Notes: generated from the letters alone by a model not told the origin. A stretch of DNA of 64,000 nt from Clostridium sp. CAG:1000 (GCA_000436975.1 HG000341.1:35437-99436); one strand, 5' to 3'. Shown: positions 42,968 through 52,682, counted from the stretch's first letter. Program-made: numbers and translations.

Positions 42968-42991
42968 AATAAAAGAAGAGATTACTCTTCT
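42968..42991 (-). terminator. Terminator after tdk
   Basis: AGAAGAG-TAAT-CTCTTCT followed by T-rich sequence on the minus strand. It overlaps the tdk stop. Confidence 0.65.
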
Positions 42992-43575
42992 AATGATGTT
43001 ATACTAAGAACTTTCTCTAAATAACATTTACCACATAATGATTCATACGAAACTTCATTCTCACCATCTATTGCTACTTGAGAACCACTTGATGTAAACT
43101 TTCCATTAACAACTCTTCCATTAAACTTAGCTCTCTTACCACATCTGCATATTGTATATAATTCTTCCATAACATCAGCTATTTCAAAAAGTCTTAAACT
43201 TCCAGGAAAAGACATTGTTTTAAAGTCACTTCTAAGTCCGTAGCAAATAACTGGTATATCTTTAAGTTTACTAAACATAAATAACTCATCTACTTGATCT
43301 CTTGTTAAAAATTGTGCTTCATCTACAAGTACACAAGCAATACTTTTATCAAGAGTATTTAAATATTTAGATAGTTTTTCTTCTTTATCTATTAAATGAT
43401 CTACTTGTCTTTTAAGACCTATCCTAGTGATAATTTTATCATCACCCTTAGTATCAATAACTGGTTTTAATATAACTACATTCATACCTCTTTCTTCGTA
43501 GTTATGAGCAACTTGCAATAATAATGTAGTCTTACCAGAGTTCATCGCACCATATCTAAAATATAACTTACTCAT
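42982..43575 (-). CDS. tdk: Thymidine kinase
   Basis: A 197-residue protein with the P-loop GAMNSGKTTLLL, the acidic VLVDEAQFLTRDQ, and the lasso/zinc region with TICRCGKRAKFNGR and ESLCGKCYLE (four cysteines). It salvages thymidine. The start lies within the end of the recombinase gene (8-base overlap) after an AAGGAGGGA site. Confidence 0.95.
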   Translation of the reverse strand: MSKLYFRYGAMNSGKTTLLLQVAHNYEERGMNVVILKPVIDTKGDDKIITRIGLKRQVDHLIDKEEKLSKYLNTLDKSIACVLVDEAQFLTRDQVDELFMFSKLKDIPVICYGLRSDFKTMSFPGSLRLFEIADVMEELYTICRCGKRAKFNGRVVNGKFTSSGSQVAIDGENEVSYESLCGKCYLEKVLSITSLEE

Positions 43576-44461
43576 CCTTATCCCTCCTTGGAAAACAACT
43601 ATAATATACTTTTTTTAATTGTTCATTCGTAACATGCGTATATATTTCAGTAGTTCTAAGCGATGAATGTCCTAAAAGTTCTTGAACTACTCTTATATCA
43701 CATCCATTATTAAGCATATCTGTTGCGAATGTATGTCTTAAAACATGAGGCGTTACATGCGTTTTAACAGATAATCTTTTCATAATATTATCTATTATAT
43801 ATCTGATACCTCTATCAGTTATTTTACCACCTCTACTATTCATAAACAAGTAATTATGATTTCTTTTAGGATGCGTTTCTAAATATTTATATAATGCTTC
43901 ACTAGCATAGTCTCCATAATAAACTATTCTTTCTTTATTGCCTTTTCCACACACAACTATTCTTTTATTATCAAAGTCTATATCAGATAATTTAATATTT
44001 ATAAGTTCACTTACTCTTACCCCAGTAGCATAAAGCATCTCAATTATTAATTTATCTCTGGTTGAATCTTTATCAAACGATGACTCATGTATTATTTCAA
44101 GCAAGTCATTATAATAAATAAATTTAGGTAATCTTTTCTCGGCCTTAGGATAAACAATTCTGGTCAAAGGATAATCTTTTTTATCCATATAGTTATTAGT
44201 ATATAAAAATTTATAAAATGATTTGAATGTACTTATTTTTCTTCTTACAGAAGATGATTTTTCTTTGTTTTTATTTAACTCTTCCAAATAATTTCTTATA
44301 TCACTCTCAGTAGCATTAATTAAATCAATATTTACAAACTCATAAAAATAATATAAGTCATTTATATAAGAATCAAGTGTATGAACAGAATAATTCTTTT
44401 GATTTATATAGTCAATGAATAATTTAATATATTTTTGTTTTTTAAACTCTTCTTTACTCAT
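43568..44461 (-). CDS. xerD: XerC/XerD-type tyrosine recombinase
   Basis: A 297-residue recombinase with an N-terminal SAM-like core-binding domain (about 10-95) and a catalytic domain. The active-site Arg is in YATGVRVSELI, the HxxR motif in THVTPHVLRHTFATDM, and the second His and Tyr nucleophile in LGHSSLRTTEIYTH. Length and context (chromosomal, paired with tdk) favour a housekeeping Xer that resolves chromosome dimers. XerC versus XerD cannot be decided. Confidence 0.88.
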   Translation of the reverse strand: MSKEEFKKQKYIKLFIDYINQKNYSVHTLDSYINDLYYFYEFVNIDLINATESDIRNYLEELNKNKEKSSSVRRKISTFKSFYKFLYTNNYMDKKDYPLTRIVYPKAEKRLPKFIYYNDLLEIIHESSFDKDSTRDKLIIEMLYATGVRVSELINIKLSDIDFDNKRIVVCGKGNKERIVYYGDYASEALYKYLETHPKRNHNYLFMNSRGGKITDRGIRYIIDNIMKRLSVKTHVTPHVLRHTFATDMLNNGCDIRVVQELLGHSSLRTTEIYTHVTNEQLKKVYYSCFPRRDKDE

Positions 44462-44487
44462 ATATTAATTATAATATATTTCATATC

Positions 44488-44514
44488 AAAATTAAAGAGA
44501 CACATTTGTGTCTC
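44488..44514 (-). terminator. Intrinsic terminator
   Basis: GAGACAC-AAAT-GTGTCTC followed by T-rich sequence on the minus strand. It separates the accessory island from xerD. The rest of 44515-44716 holds no gene that I can support. Confidence 0.75.
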
Positions 44515-44716
44515 AATCTATATTAACACCATTTGGTGGCTCATTAATATTCTATGGATTATATGTTATTAGTTGCATACTTTTTTAAAAAGAATAATTT
44601 ATTAAAAGGGAGGATACATAATATGTAATTTATATAAAAGATGATTTATTTATATTAGCCCGATAATCTTAATGATTATCTATTATATATTATGATTATA
44701 CTTTTTATTTAAGTAG

Positions 44717-45037
44717 TTAATTTATATTATTTTCTTTATAACTATATTTATTAATTCTTTTTAATACTTTAAGATTCTCTTTATTTAAGTCTTCACTTAA
44801 TAATTTATCTTGTGGATTATGCTTATATTCAATTTGATTATAGTATTTTGCGATAAGTAATCCTAAGTCCCTATCAACAAAATAACCATTTTCAGTCACA
44901 AATCCCTGAGGTGCAGTTCTTAAAACACCAATTTCTTCCATAGTAAATATATCATAATGTCCCTTATATGACATATAGATACAATTATTATATATTAATG
45001 CAGCACAAACTATTTTTCCATATTTTTCTATATCCAT
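44717..45037 (-). CDS. Hypothetical protein, 106 residues
   Basis: A small soluble protein (KIVCAALIYNNCIYMSYKGH, then PQGFVTENGYFVDRDLGLLI) of the kind found in phages and plasmids. I do not recognise a named family. GAGGTATT precedes the ATG. It ends the accessory island, 6 bases after the preceding gene. Confidence 0.55.
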   Translation of the reverse strand: MDIEKYGKIVCAALIYNNCIYMSYKGHYDIFTMEEIGVLRTAPQGFVTENGYFVDRDLGLLIAKYYNQIEYKHNPQDKLLSEDLNKENLKVLKRINKYSYKENNIN

Positions 45038-45043
45038 AATACC

Positions 45044-45334
45044 TCACAAAGATAGTTTATCTTCATTCATAAATTCTTCGAATATTTTATCATAATCATC
45101 AGCTAGAGAACTATCAAATGTTTTACAATAATTAGATAATTTATAGAATGTTTTACTTTTATTTTCCTCATCTATAAATTCTAAACTTAAAATAGAATCA
45201 AAGACTTCACTTATAACTCTTTCATTTTTAATGTTATTTTTAATTATATCAAGTACTATATTATCTAGTCTTTTTAATTCATTTTCTGAAATTATTGATA
45301 CTTGTTTAAATAACTCTAATAATTCTTTATCCAT
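45044..45334 (-). CDS. Small helical protein
   Basis: A 96-residue acidic, all-helical protein (LLELFKQVSIISENELKRL and onward). No family is recognised. It starts 1-2 bases after the gene upstream and lacks a clear ribosome site, so it is probably translated by coupling. Confidence 0.5.
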   Translation of the reverse strand: MDKELLELFKQVSIISENELKRLDNIVLDIIKNNIKNERVISEVFDSILSLEFIDEENKSKTFYKLSNYCKTFDSSLADDYDKIFEEFMNEDKLSL

Positions 45335-45335
45335 A

Positions 45336-45929
45336 TTATAATTTCATATTAGATGATATTTCTTTCTTTATTTTCATATCATAATCTTCTAAAGATTGTA
45401 CTATGTTGTTATTTTCATCTAATACATAGTATTCTTTAAAAGAAGGCGTATCGTTAGTTAAAAAATTAACATCTAAACTACCATCTTCTCTTTCGCCATA
45501 AATTATTAAATATCCATTGTCACATGCACAAGAAACAATTCCCCATCCTACATCCATTTGATAAGTATCATCTGGTAATATTTTTAATTTATCACTTAAT
45601 TTATCAATAATATATTGTGGCATATGTTGTGTAACTCTTATAGCTTTATTTGGTTTTGGTATTTCATAAAACACCCCATTTTCTTCTCTAGTTGTTTCTT
45701 TCCAATTTGATTTATTCCATACATTCGTTTTTCCATCTTTTAACTTTTCATATGCAATTACAGAACCTAAAGGTACTCTTTCTTCTCCTTCAAGACAATC
45801 AAGGATTAATGTATCTTTTTCTATCCTAACTACATCTTTCAAAAAATCTTTTATATCATTTTGATTATTAATTCTCACACAATTTTTCACTCCAGGTTTT
45901 TTAACTATGGTTATCATTTCTTCATCCAT
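45336..45929 (-). CDS. Hypothetical protein, 197 residues
   Basis: A soluble alpha/beta protein. Its N-terminal part (TIVKKPGVKNCVRINNQNDI) and the middle RVPLGSVIAYEKLKDGKTNV look like small barrel strands. The C-terminal part is acidic. AAGGAG precedes the ATG. It is the first gene of a three-gene run in the accessory island. The function is unknown. Confidence 0.5.
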   Translation of the reverse strand: MDEEMITIVKKPGVKNCVRINNQNDIKDFLKDVVRIEKDTLILDCLEGEERVPLGSVIAYEKLKDGKTNVWNKSNWKETTREENGVFYEIPKPNKAIRVTQHMPQYIIDKLSDKLKILPDDTYQMDVGWGIVSCACDNGYLIIYGEREDGSLDVNFLTNDTPSFKEYYVLDENNNIVQSLEDYDMKIKKEISSNMKL

Positions 45930-45956
45930 TTTAAATCTCCTTATTTTAATATTTTT

Positions 45957-46105
45957 TTAAATCCGATCTACATGATCAATATATAATCTAATACTCTTAT
46001 TTTTAAATATATCAACTCCATACATTAATTTATTTTCATAATCTATTATATCTATTTTATCATTTTTAAAATTTAAAAACAAATAAGTAATGTTATCAAT
46101 ATTTT
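45957..46105 (-). pseudogene. Possible C-terminal gene fragment
   Basis: Between two island genes one minus-strand frame reads NIDNITYLFLNFKNDKIDII and onward to YIDHVDRI before a TAA. It has no start codon or ribosome site and is closed upstream by a stop. It may be the tail of a lost gene; evidence is weak. Confidence 0.25.
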
Positions 46106-46110
46106 AAGTA

Positions 46111-46947
46111 CTATAAGCCTTTAACATTTATATTTTCTTTTCTTATTTCATACTTTCCAACTATATACATTCTATGTGTGCCAGTATTTTCATGCTGACT
46201 ACCTTTAATATAATAATTGTCAAATGATTTAATTACTCCATTATTTATAAAATCTAAGAATTCTTCATTAGTTAATGCTCCTATAAAAGGATAATATGCA
46301 TTTACACTACCATCTTCTTTATATGATACAACTGGAATACTATAATCTAATAAAGCATAATCATTTTTTCTTTTGACTATGTTGAAGCAATGGCCTTCTT
46401 GTCTATCACCTAAATCAACACATCCCATGCAATAATATGACTCTATTCCAAAAATACTCAATACTTGTTGAACTAAAGCTCCTCTTTCTGTACATTCTGC
46501 TGCACCCTTGCCTTTTAAATCACCAAGTTTATTGTTTTTTAGTGCTTCAAAATATTCTTCATCAGTAGTAGTTGTTTGCCACGCAATATCATTAAATATA
46601 GTCTCTCGATCTGTATTACTTGAATATCCAAAATAACTATTAACAAAAAATTCCAAACTATGTATTAATGATGATTTGCTATTAATGTTATATTTTTTAA
46701 TAAAATGTGCAAATTCATAAATAAAATCCGTAGTTTCCATTCCATAGTCTTCCATATTTAAAGAAGCATATTTTATTCTTGCTTTTAATGGTATAAATCC
46801 TTTAAATACGTTATACGTTTTTCCATATTCTAAAAAACCAAGTTTTTCTACTTTTTTGGCACTTGCATTTGCATTATTTATTGCAGTTTCAATAATAGAG
46901 TCAACCTCTTCATCACCACACTCTAATATTTTTTGAAATAAATCCAT
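46111..46947 (-). CDS. Transglutaminase-like cysteine protein
   Basis: A 278-residue soluble protein. A Cys-His-Asp triad in the transglutaminase order is visible: Cys in GAAECTERGALVQQVLSIFG (about 150), His in EGHCFNIV (about 184) and Asp in YALLDYSIP (about 197). It lacks a signal peptide, so it probably acts in the cytoplasm, as a protease or amide-transfer enzyme. The substrate is unknown. It lies in the accessory island between a DUF1016 nuclease and unknown genes. Confidence 0.65.
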   Translation of the reverse strand: MDLFQKILECGDEEVDSIIETAINNANASAKKVEKLGFLEYGKTYNVFKGFIPLKARIKYASLNMEDYGMETTDFIYEFAHFIKKYNINSKSSLIHSLEFFVNSYFGYSSNTDRETIFNDIAWQTTTTDEEYFEALKNNKLGDLKGKGAAECTERGALVQQVLSIFGIESYYCMGCVDLGDRQEGHCFNIVKRKNDYALLDYSIPVVSYKEDGSVNAYYPFIGALTNEEFLDFINNGVIKSFDNYYIKGSQHENTGTHRMYIVGKYEIRKENINVKGL

Positions 46948-47107
46948 ATTTTATCACCAATTATATTTTACCATTATTTCTGTTTATGTGCTATATGTTT
47001 AACTTCAATTTGCTATTCTTAATTTTATCTATAATATTGCTATTTTAATATATCATATATTTTTTTATATTTAATACTTATCATATATATCTCCTATAAG
47101 GATTATA

Positions 47108-47989
47108 TCACACCAATTTATATTCTCTAGCAATTATTCTCTCATCAGAGCAATATTTAATTACATATTTATTATCTTGTTTACAAATAATAATTCCTAC
47201 TGTATCATTTTCTTCAATAGTTTTTATATTCTTATCTATATAATTCATATAAGTCATAATTTGTCCAGTATGCTCTTTCTTAAGTTCTGTTATCTTTAAT
47301 TCTACGACTACATAACACCTATATTTAATGTTATAAAGTAATAAATCAATATAGTTGTATCTATTACCTAATTTAATTGGATATTCACTTTTTATAAAAG
47401 TAAACCCTATTCCTAATTCTTCTAAAAAATTTTCAATATCTTCCAAAATTAATTTTTGTAATACTTTCTCTGAAAATATATCATACTTATTGCTATTTTC
47501 AATCAAAATTGGATTCTTGATAAAATCAACTATATCGGATTCTTTTTGTTCTACTGATTTATTTTTAGTAGATTTTGGAAGTCTTTCATATTCATTAGAT
47601 TTTATTCTTTCTCTTAACTGTCTTATTGATAAATTATTTAATTCAGCTATTTTAATATAGTATTGAAATTTATTATCATCAAACCAAAGAATTTCACAAT
47701 AATGACTCCAACTTAATTTGGCAGACACTGTCTGCCATTTCTGAGATACTTTATAAAACTGTCTCATATTTCTTAAATTTCTTTGACTATATCCTGAACC
47801 AAACTCTTCAGTTAATTTTATTGAATACTCTTTAATAATACTTTCTCCATATTGATTACCAGCTTCACTTAACATTCTTCCAACATTGTAATATGTATCC
47901 AAATCACTCTTATTAATTGAATAATTTTTAACTTTCCGATTTATCTCATTATTTACTAATTCATTTTTTATCTCATTGTAGTAATTCAT
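47108..47989 (-). CDS. DUF1016/YhcG-family PDDEXK nuclease-like protein
   Basis: A 293-residue protein with the N-terminal DUF1016 helical domain (about 20-145, YYNVGRMLSEAGNQYGESII, then YSQRNLRNMRQFY, then LSWSHYCEILWFDD). The C-terminal nuclease fold has the acidic Asp in YIDLLLYN and the VVELK core (E-x-K) at about 230. The family is common on mobile elements and in defence islands. AAAGGAG precedes the ATG. Confidence 0.88.
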   Translation of the reverse strand: MNYYNEIKNELVNNEINRKVKNYSINKSDLDTYYNVGRMLSEAGNQYGESIIKEYSIKLTEEFGSGYSQRNLRNMRQFYKVSQKWQTVSAKLSWSHYCEILWFDDNKFQYYIKIAELNNLSIRQLRERIKSNEYERLPKSTKNKSVEQKESDIVDFIKNPILIENSNKYDIFSEKVLQKLILEDIENFLEELGIGFTFIKSEYPIKLGNRYNYIDLLLYNIKYRCYVVVELKITELKKEHTGQIMTYMNYIDKNIKTIEENDTVGIIICKQDNKYVIKYCSDERIIAREYKLV

Positions 47990-48001
47990 ATCTACTCCTT
48001 T

Positions 48002-48568
48002 CTACGGACTATATGTCTCAATTCTTAATTTATTTTTTTTAATCTTAAACATGATACTACCATCTTGATCTGTTCTATATATTTTTGAATTATTTAGATT
48101 ATTTAATACTTCTTTATTTGGATGGCCAAATTTGTTATTCTCACCTACACTTATAATTGAATATTTTGGTTTAATATGACCAATAAAATTCTTAGAAGAA
48201 GATGTATTTGAGCCATGATGTCCTACTTTCAAAAGATCAATATTATTAAGATTATTTTTTTTAATTATTTGTTCTTCAACATTTTTAGGAGAATCCCCCA
48301 TTAAAAGAATTTTATAGTTATCAATTAAAAGTAATAAAACCATACTCAAAGAATTTTCATCATTATAGTTACCATTATTTAATGAATGAACTTCAACATT
48401 ATCTATTTTAAGATAATCTTCATATAAAATATTACCATTAGCTTTCTTCTCACAATTATTAATTTTTCCTTTATTTAAATAAACTTTTTTTACATTAAAA
48501 CTATCAATTAAACTTTTAGAGTTACCACAATGATCCGCATCACCATGTAGCGACATACGTTTATGCAT
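48002..48568 (-). pseudogene. Truncated ComEC-type metallo-beta-lactamase domain
   Basis: A 188-residue frame that begins in the middle of a metallo-hydrolase. It has the HGDADHCG metal motif and, later, LLMGDSPK, GHHGSNTSSS and the C-terminal SIISVGENNKFGHPNKEVL. The N-terminal DVGQGDS half is missing and there is no ribosome site. Its last 70 residues are very similar to the end of the comEC gene 1.8 kb away, at both protein and DNA level. It therefore looks like a partial duplicate of the comEC 3' end left by an insertion. A short functional hydrolase is possible but less likely. Confidence 0.7.
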
Positions 48569-48580
48569 ATGAATTTAGAC

Positions 48581-48612
48581 AAAGAAAAAAGTCTTTATTT
48601 TCTTAAAGACTT
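48581..48612 (-). terminator. Terminator after the WDGH gene
   Basis: AAGTCTTT pairs with AAAGACTT, with a T-rich tail on the minus strand. It overlaps the stop codon. Confidence 0.7.
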
Positions 48613-48966
48613 AACTCTAGATAATGCTTCTTCAGGTGAATATCCATCATATTGTGGAGCATGTTCTATTTCTTTAATAGGAAATTCATCCCAATATTCT
48701 AATTTAAAGTGGTATGTTGCTACACCATTGGGTGTGTTTATACCGACAATAAAGCAACCATTAAACATTGGATCATTTTCTTCATCAAAGTGTTTTTTTG
48801 ATTTCCATGATAGTTCTGGATAACAACTGCAAATTACACTTAATAAATTCATTCTTTGGAAATATAAATCAGCAAATGTATGATTTCCATCACTTATATT
48901 TTTAACACTTGTTCCTGATTTCTTCAAATTTAATATTTCGTTGTTAATATTATCTATATTTGACAT
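48595..48966 (-). CDS. WDGH-domain phage/plasmid protein
   Basis: A 123-residue protein with the pattern HTFADLYFQRMNLLSVICSC, then SWKSKKHFDEENDPMFNGCF, then YHFKLEYWDEF and AQYDGYSPEEALSR-type residues (APQYDGYSP). It matches the WDGH family seen in phage and plasmid genomes, with QYDGY in place of WDGH. The function is unknown. AGGTGGTG fixes the ATG at 48966. Confidence 0.7.
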   Translation of the reverse strand: MSNIDNINNEILNLKKSGTSVKNISDGNHTFADLYFQRMNLLSVICSCYPELSWKSKKHFDEENDPMFNGCFIVGINTPNGVATYHFKLEYWDEFPIKEIEHAPQYDGYSPEEALSRVKSLRK

Positions 48967-49008
48967 AAACACCACCTATAAATTAATTGTTATTATATCA
49001 CATATTTA

Positions 49009-49833
49009 CTATTTAATTTGTATTTTTTTATTATCTTTTTCTAATTCTTTTAAACTTCTATTTGGTGTCGGAAGATTTTCTGGCATAGTTCCACCTAATT
49101 TCTTGATACTATTTCTTACTTCTTTTCCCACTTCATAATGAACTAAATTAGCAGTATATTCATTATCCACATTATCTCTTTTTAATTTGGCATCTGTTTG
49201 AGCAATTCTAAATATATTATCTGCAAATTCTTCACTACCCATGTTATCTAATATATCTTCTCTATATCTTAGTTTCTTTCTTTTAAAAATATCATCTGCT
49301 GTTTCGCCATTATATAATCCCTTATAACCAGCATTATGAAATCTAGCTAAATCTTTTACTCCACTATTAACTGCAGTTTTATTTAAATTAAAATTACCTT
49401 TTCTTGCTTGATTTCGTCTATATATTCTTTTCTCATCTTCAGTAAGTTCACTATATTCTTTTTCAGTTAATTCTTGTTTTCTGGTTTGAATAGCAAAATA
49501 TGTTTGTCCTAATGCTATTATTTCTTTTTTAGGATTACCATTCATTACAATTAAATAACAAGCATATCTAGATAATTTATAATCCAGAACTTTTCTTTTT
49601 GTCTTAGAACCTATTTCAACCATTTTGCGTTGTACCGCAAAATGGTCATCTATATTGTGTTTACTCTCTTTACACGCAGTTTTAGCTCTTTCAATCAAAT
49701 CATCTATACTTCGCCATTGATGATATCCTAAAATATCCTGCAATTCTCTAGCCAACCAATATTCATTACCATTTTCATCTATATATTTAATATCCTCAAA
49801 CATTTTATTTGTATATTCTTTTATTTCATTCAT
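49009..49833 (-). CDS. dinD: DinD-like DNA-damage-inducible protein
   Basis: A 274-residue protein with an N-terminal BRO-type domain (EYWLARELQDILGYHQWRSIDD) and the DinD pattern KLSRYACYLIVMNGNPKKEIIALGQTYFAIQTRKQEL. DARFHNAGYKGLYNG-type residues follow (LARFHNAGYKGLYNG). DinD homologues are SOS-linked in E. coli and often carried by mobile elements. AAAGGAG before the ATG at 49833 sets the start, 14 bases from the comEC stop. Confidence 0.85.
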   Translation of the reverse strand: MNEIKEYTNKMFEDIKYIDENGNEYWLARELQDILGYHQWRSIDDLIERAKTACKESKHNIDDHFAVQRKMVEIGSKTKRKVLDYKLSRYACYLIVMNGNPKKEIIALGQTYFAIQTRKQELTEKEYSELTEDEKRIYRRNQARKGNFNLNKTAVNSGVKDLARFHNAGYKGLYNGETADDIFKRKKLRYREDILDNMGSEEFADNIFRIAQTDAKLKRDNVDNEYTANLVHYEVGKEVRNSIKKLGGTMPENLPTPNRSLKELEKDNKKIQIK

Positions 49834-49847
49834 TTTTATTCTCCTTT

Positions 49848-51953
49848 CTATGGTGAACAAGTTTCAATTTCCAATTTATCATTCTTAATCTTAAACATAA
49901 TACTGCCATCTTGATCTGTTCTATATATTTTTGATTCATCTAATATATTTAATACTTCTTTATTTGGGTGTCCATATCTATTATTTTTACCTACACTTAT
50001 AATTGAATATTTAGGTTCTATCTCATCAATAAAAATTTTACTACTACTTGTTTTTGAACCATGATGTCCAACTTTTAATACATCAATATTGGAAATGTTA
50101 TATTTTTCTAATATGTCCTTTTCTTTTTCTATTCCTGCATCTCCCATAAACATAAATTTATAACCATTTAATTCAGTATAAATAACTGATGAATTATCAT
50201 TTTCATTATCATATTCTTTTGTTTGCAAGAAATATAATTTGTTATTATCTATATTTAATTCCTTGATACAAGAATAATATTTAATTTTCTTTTTATCTAA
50301 AACTTTAATTAAAGCTTGTTCAAGTTGATTAAATTCCCCACAATTAAATATAACTTTCTCTACTTTAAAATTATTTACTAAATTAATAGTTTCTCCCATG
50401 TGATCGTAGTCTCCATGTGTTAAGAATAAATAATCTATTTTATTAATACCAATACTTTTAATAAATGGTATAATAGTATTCTTTTCAATATCAAAGTTTC
50501 TATTTTTAAGTTCCCACTTTTCTTTTTTATAAGTCAGTTTTCCACCAGTATCTACCATTATACTTTTATTGTTTTTTGTTCTGATAAATAGAGAATCTCC
50601 TTGTCCAACATCCAAAAAATAAAGAATAGTATTTCTATTAAACATTGGTTTAATTTTCAAAAATAATAATATAAAAAGTATTAAAAATAAATATCTTTTC
50701 TTTTTTAACTTAATAAATAATATTAAAAATAAGTAATAAAAAACAATTGATATTTTATTAAAATAAGGAAAATAAATTGTTATATTTACTATATTAGAAC
50801 TTACATTTGACACATACTCCATAAAAGTTGTTAAGATATTTAATACATATGAAATCTTAGGAAAAATAACACTTATAATTGATACTGGAAATACTATATT
50901 AGTAACAAAAGGTATAAAAAATATATTATTTATAGAACTTATAATATTTATTTCATATGACATATTTATTATAATTGGTAAGCTTGAAAAAAAAGATAAC
51001 AAACTAATTATTAATATTGATTTTAACCCTGATTTAACACTATTATATTCATTAAAAAGTAATATAAAAAATGTTATAGTAAAAGATAATATAAAACCAG
51101 TATTAAATATATAAAATGGATTAATAACAACTAATATGATAAATGTTAAATAAAGAATATTTATAGGTTTAATATGAAAATAATATATTTTATTTATACT
51201 TGATAATATAAAAAATATTACTGCTCTTAGAATAGATGGCGTATATGAAGCAACAAATGAAAAAAACAATAAAAACAAACTTGTAATTATAAAGGATAAT
51301 TTTTCTTTTAACTTAAGTCTCTTCATTATATTTAAAAGTATTAAAGAAAATATAGATACATGAAGACCTGATAAAGCAAATAAATGTGTCACTCCATTTA
51401 TCTTATAATTTTCATATTCTTCTTCGTCTAAATATGATGATTTGCCAAGAATAAATGCATATAAATAATCATTATATTTTATATTATAAATTCTTTTGTA
51501 TAAATAATTTTTAATTTTTAAAAAAATATTTTTATTAGAGGAATATACTTTAAAAGAATCTATTTTCAAAATATAATTAATCTTTTTATATTTAAGATAT
51601 TCTTTATAGTTAAATGTATTAGGTGTTGTATTATTCTTAGGAATTTCTAACGTTCCTTTTAAAGATAATGTATCACCAAGAGAAAAAGTTTTATTAAAGC
51701 TTTCTTTCTCTTTTAAACTTTCAAAATAATACTTACCAATCACATCACTATCAAAATCAAGTGATAATTGATTACCATCTATTTTATAATCTATTATTTT
51801 TAATTTAAATGTAGTATCATCCCGCAGGTGTATATAGTTTACTTTATACATAGATACATATATTATAAGATAAATAACTACTAAAAATAATAAAATAAGA
51901 TAAATATAATTACACAGTAATATTTTCCTTAATCTTAGCAAATAAACTCTCAC
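49848..51953 (-). CDS. comEC: ComEC/Rec2-family DNA-uptake channel protein
   Basis: A 701-residue protein. It has two N-terminal membrane helices, a soluble OB-like domain (about 45-150), a Competence domain with about eight membrane helices (THLFALSGLHVSIFSLIL at about 190), and a C-terminal metallo-beta-lactamase domain. In that last domain lie DVGQGDSLFIR, THGDYDHMGE, MGDAGIEKE and GHHGSKTSSS. It transports single-stranded DNA through the membrane during transformation. The start overlaps comEA by 44 bases; a slightly later start is possible. All metal motifs are intact. Confidence 0.92.
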   Translation of the reverse strand: MRVYLLRLRKILLCNYIYLILLFLVVIYLIIYVSMYKVNYIHLRDDTTFKLKIIDYKIDGNQLSLDFDSDVIGKYYFESLKEKESFNKTFSLGDTLSLKGTLEIPKNNTTPNTFNYKEYLKYKKINYILKIDSFKVYSSNKNIFLKIKNYLYKRIYNIKYNDYLYAFILGKSSYLDEEEYENYKINGVTHLFALSGLHVSIFSLILLNIMKRLKLKEKLSFIITSLFLLFFSFVASYTPSILRAVIFFILSSINKIYYFHIKPINILYLTFIILVVINPFYIFNTGFILSFTITFFILLFNEYNSVKSGLKSILIISLLSFFSSLPIIINMSYEINIISSINNIFFIPFVTNIVFPVSIISVIFPKISYVLNILTTFMEYVSNVSSNIVNITIYFPYFNKISIVFYYLFLILFIKLKKKRYLFLILFILLFLKIKPMFNRNTILYFLDVGQGDSLFIRTKNNKSIMVDTGGKLTYKKEKWELKNRNFDIEKNTIIPFIKSIGINKIDYLFLTHGDYDHMGETINLVNNFKVEKVIFNCGEFNQLEQALIKVLDKKKIKYYSCIKELNIDNNKLYFLQTKEYDNENDNSSVIYTELNGYKFMFMGDAGIEKEKDILEKYNISNIDVLKVGHHGSKTSSSKIFIDEIEPKYSIISVGKNNRYGHPNKEVLNILDESKIYRTDQDGSIMFKIKNDKLEIETCSP

Positions 51954-52593
51954 TTATACCAGAAACTTTAGTGATTTCTTCTATACTTTTAAAGTTTCCA
52001 TTTTCTTTTCTATATTTTATTATTGCTTTAGCCTTAGATTCACCTATCCCATTTAGTGATGTAAGTTCTTCTTCTGATGCAGTATTAATGTTTACTTTTG
52101 TATTTAAATTACTGTTTTCATTTTTAATATTATTTTCTATACATGCACTATTTACATCTTCACATATACAAGGAGTAGTTACTTCTACTCTTTCTTCTTT
52201 ACTAGCATCTTCTATTTCTTTATTACTGTAAATTACTATAGCGTCCCCATCTTCTAGTATCTTTGATAAATTAATATATCTTGTATTAGCATCATTAGTA
52301 AGACCTTGCGCTTCATTTATAACATCTATAACACGAGAACCTTTAATAAGTTCATAAACTCCAGGAGAAGCAACTTCACCTTTAATATCTACTATTACAT
52401 ATTCTACATTGTCTTTCTTTTTTTCTTTTGAAATATTTTTATTTAACACTACTTTATCATTAATCTTCTTATCAAAGTTATTAAGTTTGTATATCACAAA
52501 ATAACTAAGCAAACAAAAAGAAATAATTATTATAATGTTAAATAAATATTTCTTAATATTTAAGTTTTCTAAAAAATCTTCTATTTCGTCCAT
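51910..52593 (-). CDS. comEA: ComEA-like DNA-binding competence protein
   Basis: A 227-residue protein with an N-terminal membrane helix (about 18-37), a SLBB domain (about 65-125, VDIKGEVASPGVYEL) and a C-terminal helix-hairpin-helix pair (VNINTASEEELTSLNGIGES and FKSIEEITKVSGISESLFAKI). It receives double-stranded DNA at the cell surface and hands it to ComEC. AAAGGAAAATG precedes the ATG. Confidence 0.92.
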   Translation of the reverse strand: MDEIEDFLENLNIKKYLFNIIIIISFCLLSYFVIYKLNNFDKKINDKVVLNKNISKEKKKDNVEYVIVDIKGEVASPGVYELIKGSRVIDVINEAQGLTNDANTRYINLSKILEDGDAIVIYSNKEIEDASKEERVEVTTPCICEDVNSACIENNIKNENSNLNTKVNINTASEEELTSLNGIGESKAKAIIKYRKENGNFKSIEEITKVSGISESLFAKIKENITV

Positions 52594-52653
52594 ATCATTT
52601 TCCTTTCTATATCCCTCTATTATATTTATTAGCTATAAAAAGAAAAAACACTA

Positions 52654-52682
52654 CAAAAAAAGAAGTTTTTTTAAAAACTTCT
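52654..52682 (-). terminator. Terminator after the thioester protein gene
   Basis: AGAAGTTTTT pairs with AAAAACTTCT, with a T run on the minus strand. Confidence 0.75.

Noticed and set aside
43568..44461. Integrase of a mobile element next to the accessory island
   Set aside because: The recombinase has housekeeping XerC/XerD size and motifs and forms an operon with tdk. A terminator separates it from the island, and no att-like repeats were seen.
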